Origin: JAMLJG01 sp035327585
Lineage (GTDB): Bacteria; Verrucomicrobiota; Kiritimatiellia; CAIVKH01
Assembly (NCBI GenBank): GCA_035327585.1
Contig: DAOLDD010000021.1
Coordinates: forward strand, 1-64,000
Direction: 5' to 3'
DNA length: 64,000 bases
The notes beneath the pieces were generated by a model that had not been told where the DNA came from, ran no database searches, and saw only the letters and a list, made by a program, of their open reading frames with translations. Positions 49,835 through 58,456 of this stretch are shown here, piece after piece; the first letter of the stretch is position 1; each line of letters begins with the position of its first letter. The position numbers and the translations under genes are program-made.

Positions 49835-50081
49835 CCATTCGTGACGGCGCCGCTTTCCGCGCACGACATTCCCCGATTTTCGGTCTGAAGAATAGCAAGT
49901 CGTTCACAGAGCGAGACGGACGGGATACGACAAGTGAAACGACCCCACCGGCCTTGCGCCGGTGGTGAAGAAGTAGTGTCCGGCTACCGGGCGTAAACTA
50001 GCCGTCAGGCGCGATTCGGCGCCCGCGCGCTCGCGCGGGCGAAAACGCGTGCGTTTTCGCATCCGCGACGCGGATGCGCCA
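49835..50081. other. Intergenic, no gene
   Basis: The stretch holds short palindromes (for example CACCGGCCTTGCGCCGGTG near 49,946 and GCGAAAACGCGTGCGTTTTCGC near 50,039) and no supported gene. Confidence 0.5.
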
Positions 50082-50177
50082 GATCGCGCAGGGTTGGTCT
50101 CGTGTCCCAGTAGCCGGGGAACTTTTGCTCCTGCGGGACAAGCCCGCAGGGGGCAAGAGAAAACCGGGGAATGTCCT
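50082..50177 (+). repeat. Dispersed 96-bp repeat, copy A
   Basis: The block starts GATCGCGCA and ends GGGGAATGTCCT. A second copy of the same length lies at 62,634-62,729. Both carry GTAGCCGGGGAACTTTTGCT. Copy A has an internal hairpin (CCTGCGGG/CCCGCAGG). It ends 47 bp upstream of the following gene. Confidence 0.85.
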
Positions 50178-50224
50178 CCTTTCCGCGCTATGCAGCGGGC
50201 GGGCCGGTTCGGTATAAAGGCGGG

Positions 50225-51364
50225 ATGCGCATTTTTCCGGCAATCGTTGCGGTGTTGCTTTGCCTCGCTTTGGACGCGCGGGCTCAGGAGGTGCGCCTGC
50301 TCAATGGCACGGTCGCGAAAGGCGAAGTGGTCTCCGTGAAGGCCGAGGGGATGGAACTCAAGGCCGGCGGGACCACCAGGTTATACCCGTGGAGCGCGCT
50401 TTCGCACGGGACGCGGTACCGGTTCGACCCGCTGTATCGCTCGAATTTCGCGTTCGCCCAGCAGGGGCGGCCGGCGGATCAATGGACCAACGCACCGGAC
50501 GGGGAATACTCGGTCAAGCCGGCGGACCTGCTGCCGAAGGCGGCCGCCGCGTCAACTCCCGCTGCAGATGCTCGCCTTGCCCTGGGTGCTTTCCCGGCGC
50601 ATCCCGCCCGTCCTCGCGCCAGCATGGTGGAACTCGAAGCCGCCGCCGGGGATCGGTCGCTTTCGTGGGGATTTCGCTTCGGCCCCGAGGAATTGGACGC
50701 CGCCTATTTCATTTTCGAGCCAACGGGCGCCCGCGGCCTGCCCGAGGGCGGAAGCCTGTGGACGAGCCCGGACAAACGCGTGGAGCGCGTGCGCGGCAGC
50801 CGCCGGGCCGACGGCGCGGACGCGGTGATGAACTATCGCCGCCAGGCCTTCAAAGGCACCGTGGACAGCGCGGAGGCGCAATACGGGGTTTCGCTGACCG
50901 CGGCCACGCGACATCCCGACACGCTGTTTCTCGCGCTTGACGTGGATCTCAAGAAGGACAAGGACGCCGCTTCGTTCACGCTGCTGGGTACGCCGCCGGG
51001 CCTGCTGGTGGGCGACGGCGAGGTGTCCGCGCAGGATCTGCTGATGCCGCCGGACCTGTTCGTTCGCATCATGCCGGTCGAGGAAAAGCCGACGCTGGTT
51101 GGCTATTTGAGGATGGGTCGCCTGCTGTTGCTGCCGCGGGCCGGCATGGACAAGGCGGTGCACGTCACGGTTGTCGATGCGAGCAACAAGACGGTGGTGG
51201 ACCACAAGGCGCAGATCATCGAAGATTCGCCATTAACCCGCGAGTCGTTTGCGATTCCGGCCGAGGGGCTCGTGTCCGGCCAGTCGTACATCATCCGGGC
51301 GCGGATCAATCTCGGCGCGCTGCTTGGCGTCGTGGAATACGAAGCGACCTACACCGCGCCTTAG
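50225..51364 (+). CDS. Secreted hypothetical protein, 379 aa
   Basis: ATG 50,225 has AAGGCGGG upstream. A signal peptide (MRIFPAIVAVLLCLALDARAQ) is followed by EVRLLNGTVAKGEVVSVKAEGMELKAGG, an SH3-like beta domain seen in other PVC secreted proteins, then a mixed region and a C-terminal SYIIRARINLGALLGVVEYEATY. It should be periplasmic or surface-located. No enzyme motif is visible. It converges with the TrmH-family gene, overlapping by four bases. Confidence 0.72.
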   Translation: MRIFPAIVAVLLCLALDARAQEVRLLNGTVAKGEVVSVKAEGMELKAGGTTRLYPWSALSHGTRYRFDPLYRSNFAFAQQGRPADQWTNAPDGEYSVKPADLLPKAAAASTPAADARLALGAFPAHPARPRASMVELEAAAGDRSLSWGFRFGPEELDAAYFIFEPTGARGLPEGGSLWTSPDKRVERVRGSRRADGADAVMNYRRQAFKGTVDSAEAQYGVSLTAATRHPDTLFLALDVDLKKDKDAASFTLLGTPPGLLVGDGEVSAQDLLMPPDLFVRIMPVEEKPTLVGYLRMGRLLLLPRAGMDKAVHVTVVDASNKTVVDHKAQIIEDSPLTRESFAIPAEGLVSGQSYIIRARINLGALLGVVEYEATYTAP

Positions 51365-52167
51365 CGCGTGCGTCGCTGCCGGACGGCCTCGTAGAGTAGC
51401 AGCGTGGTCGCGGCGGCGACGTTGAGCGAATCAATCTGGCCGAGCATCGGAATGCGCACACGCTCATCGGCCTGGTCCATCCACTTCGAACTCAACCCGA
51501 ATTTCTCCGTGCCGACGACGATCGCGATGCCCTGCGTCATGTCGCAATCGGTGTATTCCTGTTCCGCATGCGGCGTCGCCGCGAGCACGCGCACGCCGCG
51601 CGCGCGCAGCCAGGCCAGCGTCTCCTCCGAGGAGGCCTCGACGACCGGCAGGCTGAAGAGGGTGCCGATGCTGGACCGGACCACATTCGGGTTGTGCACA
51701 TCCGTGCAGCGGTCGCAGACGATGACCGCATGCACGCCCGCCGCGTCCGCCGACCGCAGCAGCGAGCCGAGGTTGCCCGGTTTCTCGATGGCCTCCGCGA
51801 CAAGCAGCAGCGGGCGCTCGGGCACATCGAGGCTGGCCAGCGCGCGCGGCGTCTGCGGCGTAAGCGCGATGAGTCCCTCGGGCCGGTCGCGATATGCCAC
51901 CTTCTGGAACGCCTCCGCGGAGCACTCGAACAACTCGGCCCCCGCCTCGCCGCAGCGGCGCACCAGGTCGGGTTCGTTCTCACCCTGGTAAAACGAGGGC
52001 GCGAAAAACAACGCGAGCGGGCGCCGCCCGTTGTCGAGCATGCGCTTCACCTCGCGATAGCCCTCCACGACGATCACGCCGCGTTCATCGCGGTAGGGTC
52101 GCTTCTGGAGACGGACCAGATCCTTGAGTCGCGGGTTCTGCAAGCTGGTGATGGGGGTGATGCGCAT
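51361..52167 (-). CDS. TrmH/SpoU-family RNA 2'-O-methyltransferase
   Basis: The 268-aa protein has an N-terminal substrate-binding part (ITSLQNPRLKDLVRLQKRPYRDERGVIVVEG) and the SPOUT domain with LLVAEAIEKPGNLGSLLRSADAAG, IVCDRCTDVHNPNVVRSSIG, VVGTEKFGLS and IPMLGQIDSLNVAAATTLLLYE. These are the three knot motifs of 23S rRNA or tRNA ribose methyltransferases using S-adenosylmethionine. The exact nucleotide target cannot be told. Confidence 0.92.
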   Translation of the reverse strand: MRITPITSLQNPRLKDLVRLQKRPYRDERGVIVVEGYREVKRMLDNGRRPLALFFAPSFYQGENEPDLVRRCGEAGAELFECSAEAFQKVAYRDRPEGLIALTPQTPRALASLDVPERPLLLVAEAIEKPGNLGSLLRSADAAGVHAVIVCDRCTDVHNPNVVRSSIGTLFSLPVVEASSEETLAWLRARGVRVLAATPHAEQEYTDCDMTQGIAIVVGTEKFGLSSKWMDQADERVRIPMLGQIDSLNVAAATTLLLYEAVRQRRTR

Positions 52168-52263
52168 GGGAGAAAGCGGGGGAGGGTGGAGTGATGGAGT
52201 GGTGGGAATGGAGAAGTGCGTAAATGTGGAGTGGATAATTGGGGGAATTCGTGGTAGTGGTCA

Positions 52264-52953
52264 ATGGAAGAACCGATGGAAAATGGAATCCAATCCTGTG
52301 CCCGGATGCTCGCCGCGGGTTTGGCAGCGTGGCTGTGCGTGACAATGGTCGACGCCGCGCCGGCGCCGTTCCCGTTTGAGCGTTACCAGGTCATCCTCGA
52401 CCGGCGACCATTCGGCGCACTGCCGGCGCCGGAGGTCAATGTCCAGGTCGCACCACCCGCCGATTCCTTCGCCAAAAGCCTGCGCCTTTCGATGATCATC
52501 GACGTCAACGACGGGGAGAGCATGAAGGTCGGCTTCGTCGATACGCGCAGCAACCGCAGCTACATGCTCATGCCCGGCGAATCGGAGGACGGCATCGAAC
52601 TTGTATCCGCCAGTTGGAAGGACGAGGAGGCGATCCTGCGCCAGGGCAGTGAAATGGCGCTCATCAAGATCGCCTCGGGCGCCGTTCAGGACATCACACC
52701 GGGACGCACCATCCAGGGCGGCGCTCCGCAGGCCGCCGCGCGTCCGTCGTGGGAGGATCGTCGCCGTGCGCGCATCGCACCTCCTCCGCCCGAGCCGCCG
52801 CCGCAGCCGAAGTTTACCGGGGAAGAACTGACGAAGCACCTGCAGGATTACCAGCTTGAAGTCATCCGCCAGGGCCTGCCGCCGCTCCCGCTCCCGCTGA
52901 CGCCCGAAATGGACGCCAAGCTCGTCGCCGAAGGCATCCTGCCGCCCCGCTGA
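52264..52953 (+). CDS. Secreted hypothetical protein, 229 aa
   Basis: A signal peptide (MLAAGLAAWLCVTMVDAAP) is preceded by a short polar start (52,264 or 52,276). The domain that follows (FPFERYQVILDRRPFG, then LRLSMIIDVNDGESMKVGFVDTRSNRSYMLMPGE) is a small beta domain, and the second half is Pro-rich (PPPPEPPPQP) with LTKHLQDYQLEVIRQGLPPLPLPLTPEMDAKLVAEGILPP. Similar proteins occur in PVC bacteria as I recall; the function is unknown. Confidence 0.7.
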   Translation: MEEPMENGIQSCARMLAAGLAAWLCVTMVDAAPAPFPFERYQVILDRRPFGALPAPEVNVQVAPPADSFAKSLRLSMIIDVNDGESMKVGFVDTRSNRSYMLMPGESEDGIELVSASWKDEEAILRQGSEMALIKIASGAVQDITPGRTIQGGAPQAAARPSWEDRRRARIAPPPPEPPPQPKFTGEELTKHLQDYQLEVIRQGLPPLPLPLTPEMDAKLVAEGILPPR

Positions 52954-53979
52954 TTATTTCAGCGGAAGTCCGCATTTCTTGCGATACGCGGGCACCTCGA
53001 TCATTGGCGGGCGCTCTTCTTCGCGGATCGTGAACTCGACCTCTTCGTAGCGGCCGTCCCGCGACTGAAACTGGCGCAGGATCGTGCTCAACTCGGCGAG
53101 GTTCTTCACCATGCCGAGCGACTTGAGGCGGGCGAGGAAGGCGCGTTGGATGCCAAAGGCCATCTTGCCGAGATCCGTGGTGGGCTGGTTGCGATGGATG
53201 CGCTGGTCGAGGTCCGTCTGCGCGATCGCGTCGAGGCCCCAGCGGTGATAGACGTCGATGAGGTGCGAGGTTTCGACGCCGTAGCCGATGGGGAAGGGCA
53301 ACGTCTCCAGCAGCGTGCGGCGCACGGCATATTCGCCGGAGAGTGGCTGGATGAGCGCGGTGAGTTCGGGGAAGAACAGCGAGAAGAGCGGGCGCACGAG
53401 GATTTCCGTGACGCGACCTCCGCCGGCGGTGCGCACACCGGGCGAGAGGGCGAGGGGCCGGTCGTAGAACGCCTTGACGTACTGTACTTCGGGGCGGATG
53501 AGCAGCGGGCCGAGCAGGCCGTAAACAAAACGCGGGTGGATGTTCGTAATGTCGGCGTCGATGTAGACGATGACGTCGCCCTTAAGCTGGTGGATCGCCT
53601 TCCACAGGTTTTCGCCCTTGCCGCGTTTCTCGCCCATTTCGGGAAGAATCTGCGACGACAGATACACATCGGCGCCGAACTCCTGCGCGACTTCGCGGGT
53701 CTTGTCGGTGGAGCCGGAGTCGATGACGGCGATCTCATCGAGCAGCGGGTGGCGCTTCATCAGCTCGCCCTTGAAGACGACGATTTCCTTGCCGATCGTC
53801 TTTTCCTCATTGAGCGTGGGGATGCAGAGCGAGATGGAGAGCTGCTGGCGCTGTTTCGCCTCGACGAGTTTCCGCACGTCGGCGAATTGCGAGTGGTGGA
53901 ACGTGTTCGATCCGAGCCAACTGCCGATGTGCGCGGCGATGCTCTTTTCGTCGCGCGGGGAAGGTGGGCTAAACTTCAT
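52954..53979 (-). CDS. gpgS: Glucosyl-3-phosphoglycerate synthase-like glycosyltransferase
   Basis: The 341-aa protein fits GT81/GpgS. It has SISLCIPTLNEEKTIGKEIVV, IAVIDSGSTDKTREVA, a DxD-type VIVYIDADITNIHP (about residue 140), ALSPGVRTAGGGRVTEILVRPL, and PIGYGVETSHLIDVY. GpgS joins glucose from a nucleotide-sugar to 3-phosphoglycerate, the first step to glucosylglycerate, a compatible solute. It follows the M20 peptidase gene with an 11-bp overlap and is near the GH13_18 gene, which supports the pathway. GT2 of another function is the alternative. Confidence 0.75.
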   Translation of the reverse strand: MKFSPPSPRDEKSIAAHIGSWLGSNTFHHSQFADVRKLVEAKQRQQLSISLCIPTLNEEKTIGKEIVVFKGELMKRHPLLDEIAVIDSGSTDKTREVAQEFGADVYLSSQILPEMGEKRGKGENLWKAIHQLKGDVIVYIDADITNIHPRFVYGLLGPLLIRPEVQYVKAFYDRPLALSPGVRTAGGGRVTEILVRPLFSLFFPELTALIQPLSGEYAVRRTLLETLPFPIGYGVETSHLIDVYHRWGLDAIAQTDLDQRIHRNQPTTDLGKMAFGIQRAFLARLKSLGMVKNLAELSTILRQFQSRDGRYEEVEFTIREEERPPMIEVPAYRKKCGLPLK

Positions 53980-55156
53980 CGCAAAGCCCTCCGTCCATCG
54001 CCTGCAGCAGCGTGACGAGCTGCGCCATGCCCTGGTAGAGCGGGCGGATGTTCGCCTGCTCGTGTTCGTCGTCGACCGTGCCGCCGGTGGTGAGGCCGAT
54101 GGTGAGCGCGGGTATTTTCCGGTCGATCAGCGCGGAGAGTTCCGCGGTGTCCGGCGTGATCTGGAGCGGGGCGCCGAGCGCCTCCACGACATGGCGGCCC
54201 ATGCGGACGAGCGGGTGCCCGATCGGGATGCCGCCCGGCTCGCGCTGCGCGAAGATGTCGAGGTCGAGGTGCGCGCCGGATTGCGCGCCGACCTCGGCGA
54301 CGATGTCCGCGAAGTGCCCGCTGACCTGCTGCACCATCGCGGAGGACTCGCCGAGCACCTCGAAGCGCATCACCGCCTGCGTCGCGACGTGGTCGTAGGT
54401 GTGCCCCGCCTCAAGCGAACCGAGCACGATGGAGACCACCGGCCGGCGCGGCAGCGGGATCGCGGCGATGCGCATGATGACCTGGTTGATCGTGAGGACC
54501 GCGCCCGACGCGCCGAATCGGGTCCAATTGTATTCCGGCGGCACGCGGCAGTGGATCTCGCCGCGGCGCATGCCGATGGACTGGTAACTGAGCCGGCCAA
54601 TGGGCGTGCCCTCAAGGCAGAGCCCGAAATCAATGGGCATCGACGTGTTTGCGAGAAAGTGGCGGAGGCCCTCAAGGTTGCCGCGCCCGAGGCTGCGGCC
54701 GGCGGCGAGGAAAATCAGGTTCGCGCGCAGTTTGATCTTCAGGTGGTCGAGCAGCGCTGGCAGCGTTGCGAGGGCCGCGAGCGCCAGGGCATTTTCCGCG
54801 ATGCCCACGCCGGAGATGCTGTCGGGTTGGACGGTGATCGCGTGGTCGATGGATTCGTCGAACACGGAGTCCGCGTGCGTGACGAGCAGGATGTTGCGCG
54901 CGCCGTCGGCGCCGGGCAGCACGCCGGCGCCGTTGCCCATCGCGTCACGCGAGCAGTTGAGCAGGCCGCTTTCGCTCCAGCGCATGAGCAGCGTATCCAC
55001 GCGCGCGGCCTCGCTGAACGTGGGCGCGGGGATTTCGCCGACGAGCACGAGGTTCGCCAGCAACTGTTCGCGCAGCGCCTCCGCGGCGCGGACGCAGTCC
55101 GGCAGCCCGCGCAACAGCGCTTCCGCCGCCGCGGGGTCTGGTCGGGCGTCCGTCAT
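53969..55156 (-). CDS. M20-family metallopeptidase-like protein
   Basis: The 395-aa protein has the M20 layout: the first metal ligand region LLVTHADSVFD, GVGIAENALALAAL, the LCLEGTPIG region with Glu, and the C-terminal DTAELSALIDRKIPALTIGLTTGG. M20 enzymes are two-zinc aminopeptidases or deacylases. The expected Asp/His spacing is not complete, so activity is uncertain. It is first in an operon with gpgS and divergent from the GT4 gene. Its role in solute metabolism is not known. Confidence 0.78.
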   Translation of the reverse strand: MTDARPDPAAAEALLRGLPDCVRAAEALREQLLANLVLVGEIPAPTFSEAARVDTLLMRWSESGLLNCSRDAMGNGAGVLPGADGARNILLVTHADSVFDESIDHAITVQPDSISGVGIAENALALAALATLPALLDHLKIKLRANLIFLAAGRSLGRGNLEGLRHFLANTSMPIDFGLCLEGTPIGRLSYQSIGMRRGEIHCRVPPEYNWTRFGASGAVLTINQVIMRIAAIPLPRRPVVSIVLGSLEAGHTYDHVATQAVMRFEVLGESSAMVQQVSGHFADIVAEVGAQSGAHLDLDIFAQREPGGIPIGHPLVRMGRHVVEALGAPLQITPDTAELSALIDRKIPALTIGLTTGGTVDDEHEQANIRPLYQGMAQLVTLLQAMDGGLCDEV

Positions 55157-55256
55157 GCGGAATAAAATGTTTGAGGGTTCAGCACGATGATTCGTATTCT
55201 ACGGACGATGGCAACGAGATGTCCACGACAACAACCCCGGCGGGGGAAATAATTTC

Positions 55257-56522
55257 ATGGCTGATCGCATCGGATTTATCTCCACGCGCTTCGCCGGCAC
55301 GGACGGCGTCTCGCTGGAAAGCCAGAAATGGGCCGACGTGCTGGCGGAGATGAACTGCCAGAGCTTCTGGTATGCCGGGTTGCTGGACCGTCCGCGCGAG
55401 ACCAGCCATTGCGTGCCGGAGGCTTTTTTCGGTTTCTCCGAGAACCAGTGGATCAACCAGCGCATCTGGGGCCGGACGACGCGCTATCCGCTGCTGACGC
55501 GCCGCATCCTCGATCTCGCGGAATACCTGAAGTCGACGCTCTACGCGTTCACACAACGCTACGAGATCAACACGCTTGTGATCCAGAACGCGGTGACGAT
55601 CCCGATGCATGTGCCGCTCGGCATCGCGATCACGCAGTTCCTCGCGGAGACTTCGCTGCCCGCGATCGCGCACCACCACGATTTTTATTGGGAGCGCACG
55701 CGGTTCTCGATCAACGCGGTGCCGGATTTCCTCGACATGGCGTTCCCGCCGCGCGACCCGCGCCTCCAGCATGTCGTCATCAACCAGGAGGCGATGGAGG
55801 ACCTCGCGCGCCGCAAGGGGCTGCCGTCGGTCCTGGTCCCGAACGTGATTGAGTTCGAGAAGCCGCCGCCCGTGGTGGACGCCTACGCCTCCGATGTGCG
55901 CGCGCAGCTCGGGCTCTCGCCGGCGGACGTGTTCATTCTGCAGCCGACCCGCATCGTGCCGCGCAAGGGCATCGAACACGCGATCAAGCTGGTGCAGATG
56001 CTGAACGACCCGAAGTACAAGCTGGTAATTTCGCACGAGGCGGGCGACGAGGGCTTCGAATACCGCAACATGCTCGCGGAGATGGCGCGCGACGCCCGGG
56101 TGGACCTGCGGTTCGTGTCGACCCGCGTGGCCGACGCGCGCGCGGTGGATGAGGAGGGGCGCAAGGTCTTCACGCTCTGGGATATTTATCCGCACGCGGA
56201 TTTGGTGACCTACCCGAGTTTGTACGAGGGCTTCGGCAACGCGTTTCTGGAGGCGATCTACTTCAAGGTGCCCGTCGTGGTGAACCGCTACGGCGTGTTC
56301 GGGCGCGACATCGAACCGAAAGGCTTTCGCTGCCCGCTGATGGACGGCTATGTGACGCGCCAGGTCGCGGAGGAGGTGCGGCGGCTGCTGGAGGACCGCG
56401 TCTATCGCGAGGAACTGGTCGCCCACAACTACACCGTCGGCGCGCGCTACTACGGCTATTCCGTGCTGCGCCGCAGCCTGCACACGCTCGTCACCAACAT
56501 CACCGGGATGCCCGAGCAATGA
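55257..56522 (+). CDS. Glycosyltransferase family 4
   Basis: The 421-aa protein has GT-B features: an N-terminal DRIGFISTRFAGTDGVSLESQKWADVL, HHHDFYWERTRF in the middle, FILQPTRIVPRKGIEHAIKLVQ (donor domain start), and VTYPSLYEGFGNAFLEAIYFKVPVVVNRYGVF with the E-x7-E pattern near residue 330. It transfers sugar from an NDP-donor with retention. Its stop overlaps the GH13_18 start by four bases, so both serve one pathway, perhaps extension of a glucosylglycerate-type solute. Confidence 0.87.
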   Translation: MADRIGFISTRFAGTDGVSLESQKWADVLAEMNCQSFWYAGLLDRPRETSHCVPEAFFGFSENQWINQRIWGRTTRYPLLTRRILDLAEYLKSTLYAFTQRYEINTLVIQNAVTIPMHVPLGIAITQFLAETSLPAIAHHHDFYWERTRFSINAVPDFLDMAFPPRDPRLQHVVINQEAMEDLARRKGLPSVLVPNVIEFEKPPPVVDAYASDVRAQLGLSPADVFILQPTRIVPRKGIEHAIKLVQMLNDPKYKLVISHEAGDEGFEYRNMLAEMARDARVDLRFVSTRVADARAVDEEGRKVFTLWDIYPHADLVTYPSLYEGFGNAFLEAIYFKVPVVVNRYGVFGRDIEPKGFRCPLMDGYVTRQVAEEVRRLLEDRVYREELVAHNYTVGARYYGYSVLRRSLHTLVTNITGMPEQ

Positions 56523-58219
56523 GCGCGTGGATTCCAGCGGAGGCGCGGCGCCGGTTGCGGAGCCGGTTCGCGCGCCTGTACGGTGAGGATGCGGTGGCGG
56601 CGTGTATGGAGCGGCTGCTCGCGATGTTCGGGCGTTACGGCGTCGGCGCGGCGCCGATGGAGCCGGCCGGTCCGCCGTGGAGCGAGCGGGACGGCGTGCT
56701 GATCGTCTACGGGGACTCGCTGCACCAGGCGGAGACGCCGCCGCTTGAAACGCTCGGACGCTTCGCGGAGGAACACCTGCGCGACGCGTTCAGCACGATC
56801 CATGTGCTGCCGTTTTATCCCTATTCGTCGGACGACGGCTTTTCGGTGATCGACTACCGCGCGGTGAACCCCGAGCTCGGCGACTGGGAGGACGTGCGGA
56901 ACCTGGGCGCGCGGTTCACGCTGATGTTCGACCTCGTGCTCAACCACGTCTCGCGCAAGAGCGCCTGGTTCCGGTCCTATCGCGAGGGCGACGCGCCGTA
57001 CCGCGACTATTTCCACGAGGTGGACCCGGCGGCGGACCTTTCCGCCGTCGTGCGCCCGCGCAGCCTGCCGCTGCTGACGGAAATGCGACGCGCGGACGGC
57101 ACGGCGCACCTGTGGACGACGTTCAGCGACGACCAGATCGACCTGAATTTCGCGAACCCCGATGTGATCTTCGACATGCTGGACATTCTCTTTGGCTACA
57201 TCAGCCACGGCGCGCGCATCGTGCGTCTCGACGCGATCGCCTTCCTGTGGAAGCGCATCGGCACGCCGTGCGTTCACCTGCCCGAAACGCACGAAGTGGT
57301 GAAGTTGTTCCGCGACGTGACGGACCTCGTCGCGCCGGAAGTGGTGCTGTTGACGGAGACCAACGTCCCGCACGAGGAAAACATCAGCTATTTCGGCGCG
57401 GGCGACGAGGCGCACATGGTCTATCAGTTCAGCCTGCCGCCGCTGTTGCTGCATGCGCTGCAAACAGGGGACGGGCGATACCTCGTGGACTGGTTGCGCG
57501 GGCTGGCCGCACCGCCCGCGGGCTGCACGTGGTTCAATTTCACCGCGTCGCATGACGGCATCGGCGTGCGGCCGTTGCACGGTTTGCTCCCGGACGCCGA
57601 GTTGGACGCGATGGTCGAACGGGTCCGCGCGCGTGGTGGCCAGGTCTCCACCCGGCGCGTGGGCGAGGGGCGCGATTTGCCCTACGAGTTGAACATCACG
57701 TATTACGATGCGCTCGCGGAGGGCCGCGACGAGGCGCTCGACGTGGCGCGGTTCCTGTGCTCGCAGACGGTGGCGCTGTCGTTGCAGGGCGTGCCCGCGG
57801 TTTATTTCCAAAGCCTCATCGGCGCGCACAACGATGAAGCGGGGTTCAAGCACACCGGTCGCGCGCGTTCGCTCAATCGCAAGAAATGGGTGCTGGCGGA
57901 ATTGGATTCGCTGCTGCACCTGGCCGGCAGCCGCGAGCGCCGGATTTTCGATGAGCTGCGCCGCCGCCTGCGCGTCCGCGCGACGTGCGCCGCGTTTCAC
58001 CCGGCCGCGGCGCAGGAGATGCTCGACGCGGGAACCGGCTGCCTCGCGCTCCGGCGCACCGCCGCCGACGGGACCACCGTGCTCGCGTTGCACAACCTTA
58101 CCGCGAAGCCGCTGGACGTCGCGCTGCCGGAAGCCGCCGCCGCCCGCGCCGATCTGCTCACCCCCACGCCGCCCCGCGCGCACCTCGCGCCGTACCAGTG
58201 CCGCTGGCTGGTGGGTTGA
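56519..58219 (+). CDS. GH13 subfamily 18 sugar phosphorylase-like enzyme
   Basis: The 566-aa protein is of the sucrose-phosphorylase type (GH13_18). It has LHVLPFYPYSSDDGFSVIDYRAVNPELG, LMFDLVLNHVS, the nucleophile Asp in IVRLDAIAFLWK (about residue 238), the acid/base Glu in VVLLTETNVPHEENISYF (about 280), FTASHDGIGVRPLHG, and GVPAVYFQSLIGAHND. Members phosphorolyse sucrose, sucrose-6-phosphate or glucosylglycerate. The neighbouring gpgS favours glucosylglycerate. The start overlaps the GT4 stop. Confidence 0.85.
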   Translation: MSAWIPAEARRRLRSRFARLYGEDAVAACMERLLAMFGRYGVGAAPMEPAGPPWSERDGVLIVYGDSLHQAETPPLETLGRFAEEHLRDAFSTIHVLPFYPYSSDDGFSVIDYRAVNPELGDWEDVRNLGARFTLMFDLVLNHVSRKSAWFRSYREGDAPYRDYFHEVDPAADLSAVVRPRSLPLLTEMRRADGTAHLWTTFSDDQIDLNFANPDVIFDMLDILFGYISHGARIVRLDAIAFLWKRIGTPCVHLPETHEVVKLFRDVTDLVAPEVVLLTETNVPHEENISYFGAGDEAHMVYQFSLPPLLLHALQTGDGRYLVDWLRGLAAPPAGCTWFNFTASHDGIGVRPLHGLLPDAELDAMVERVRARGGQVSTRRVGEGRDLPYELNITYYDALAEGRDEALDVARFLCSQTVALSLQGVPAVYFQSLIGAHNDEAGFKHTGRARSLNRKKWVLAELDSLLHLAGSRERRIFDELRRRLRVRATCAAFHPAAAQEMLDAGTGCLALRRTAADGTTVLALHNLTAKPLDVALPEAAAARADLLTPTPPRAHLAPYQCRWLVG

Positions 58220-58260
58220 ATGCCCGCCGCCCCGGGGCACATTTTGGCGGCACTTTTCAC

Positions 58261-58288
58261 TTGAACAGGAGACAAACCTGCCTAGAGT
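58261..58288 (+). promoter_or_regulatory. Probable promoter of tRNA-Asp
   Basis: TTGAAC (58,261-58,266) and TAGAGT (58,283-58,288), 16 bases apart, are a fair -35/-10 pair ending 16 bases before the tRNA. Confidence 0.6.
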
Positions 58289-58304
58289 GCTGGTTTCTTT
58301 GTGC

Positions 58305-58381
58305 GGGGGCGTAGCTCAACTGGTTAGAGCGCTGCCCTGTCACGGCAGAGGTTACGGGTTCGAGTCCCGCCGCTCCCGCCA
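58305..58381 (+). tRNA. tRNA-Asp (GTC)
   Basis: The 77-base cloverleaf pairs GGGGGCG with CGCTCCC (one G:T), has the D-loop GGTT, the anticodon stem around CTGTCAC with anticodon GTC, TTCGAGT in the T-arm, and an encoded CCA end. Confidence 0.96.
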
Positions 58382-58384
58382 CTT

Positions 58385-58425
58385 TTCCGCCATGCCCCGG
58401 TTCCGGTGCATGGCGGAATTTGTTT
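58385..58425 (+). terminator. Terminator after tRNA-Asp
   Basis: TTCCGCCATG (58,385-58,394) pairs with CATGGCGGAA (58,409-58,418), followed by TTTGTTT. It lies four bases past the tRNA end. Confidence 0.75.
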
Positions 58426-58456
58426 AACCCGTCCGCCCACGAAGGGCCGCGGGCCG

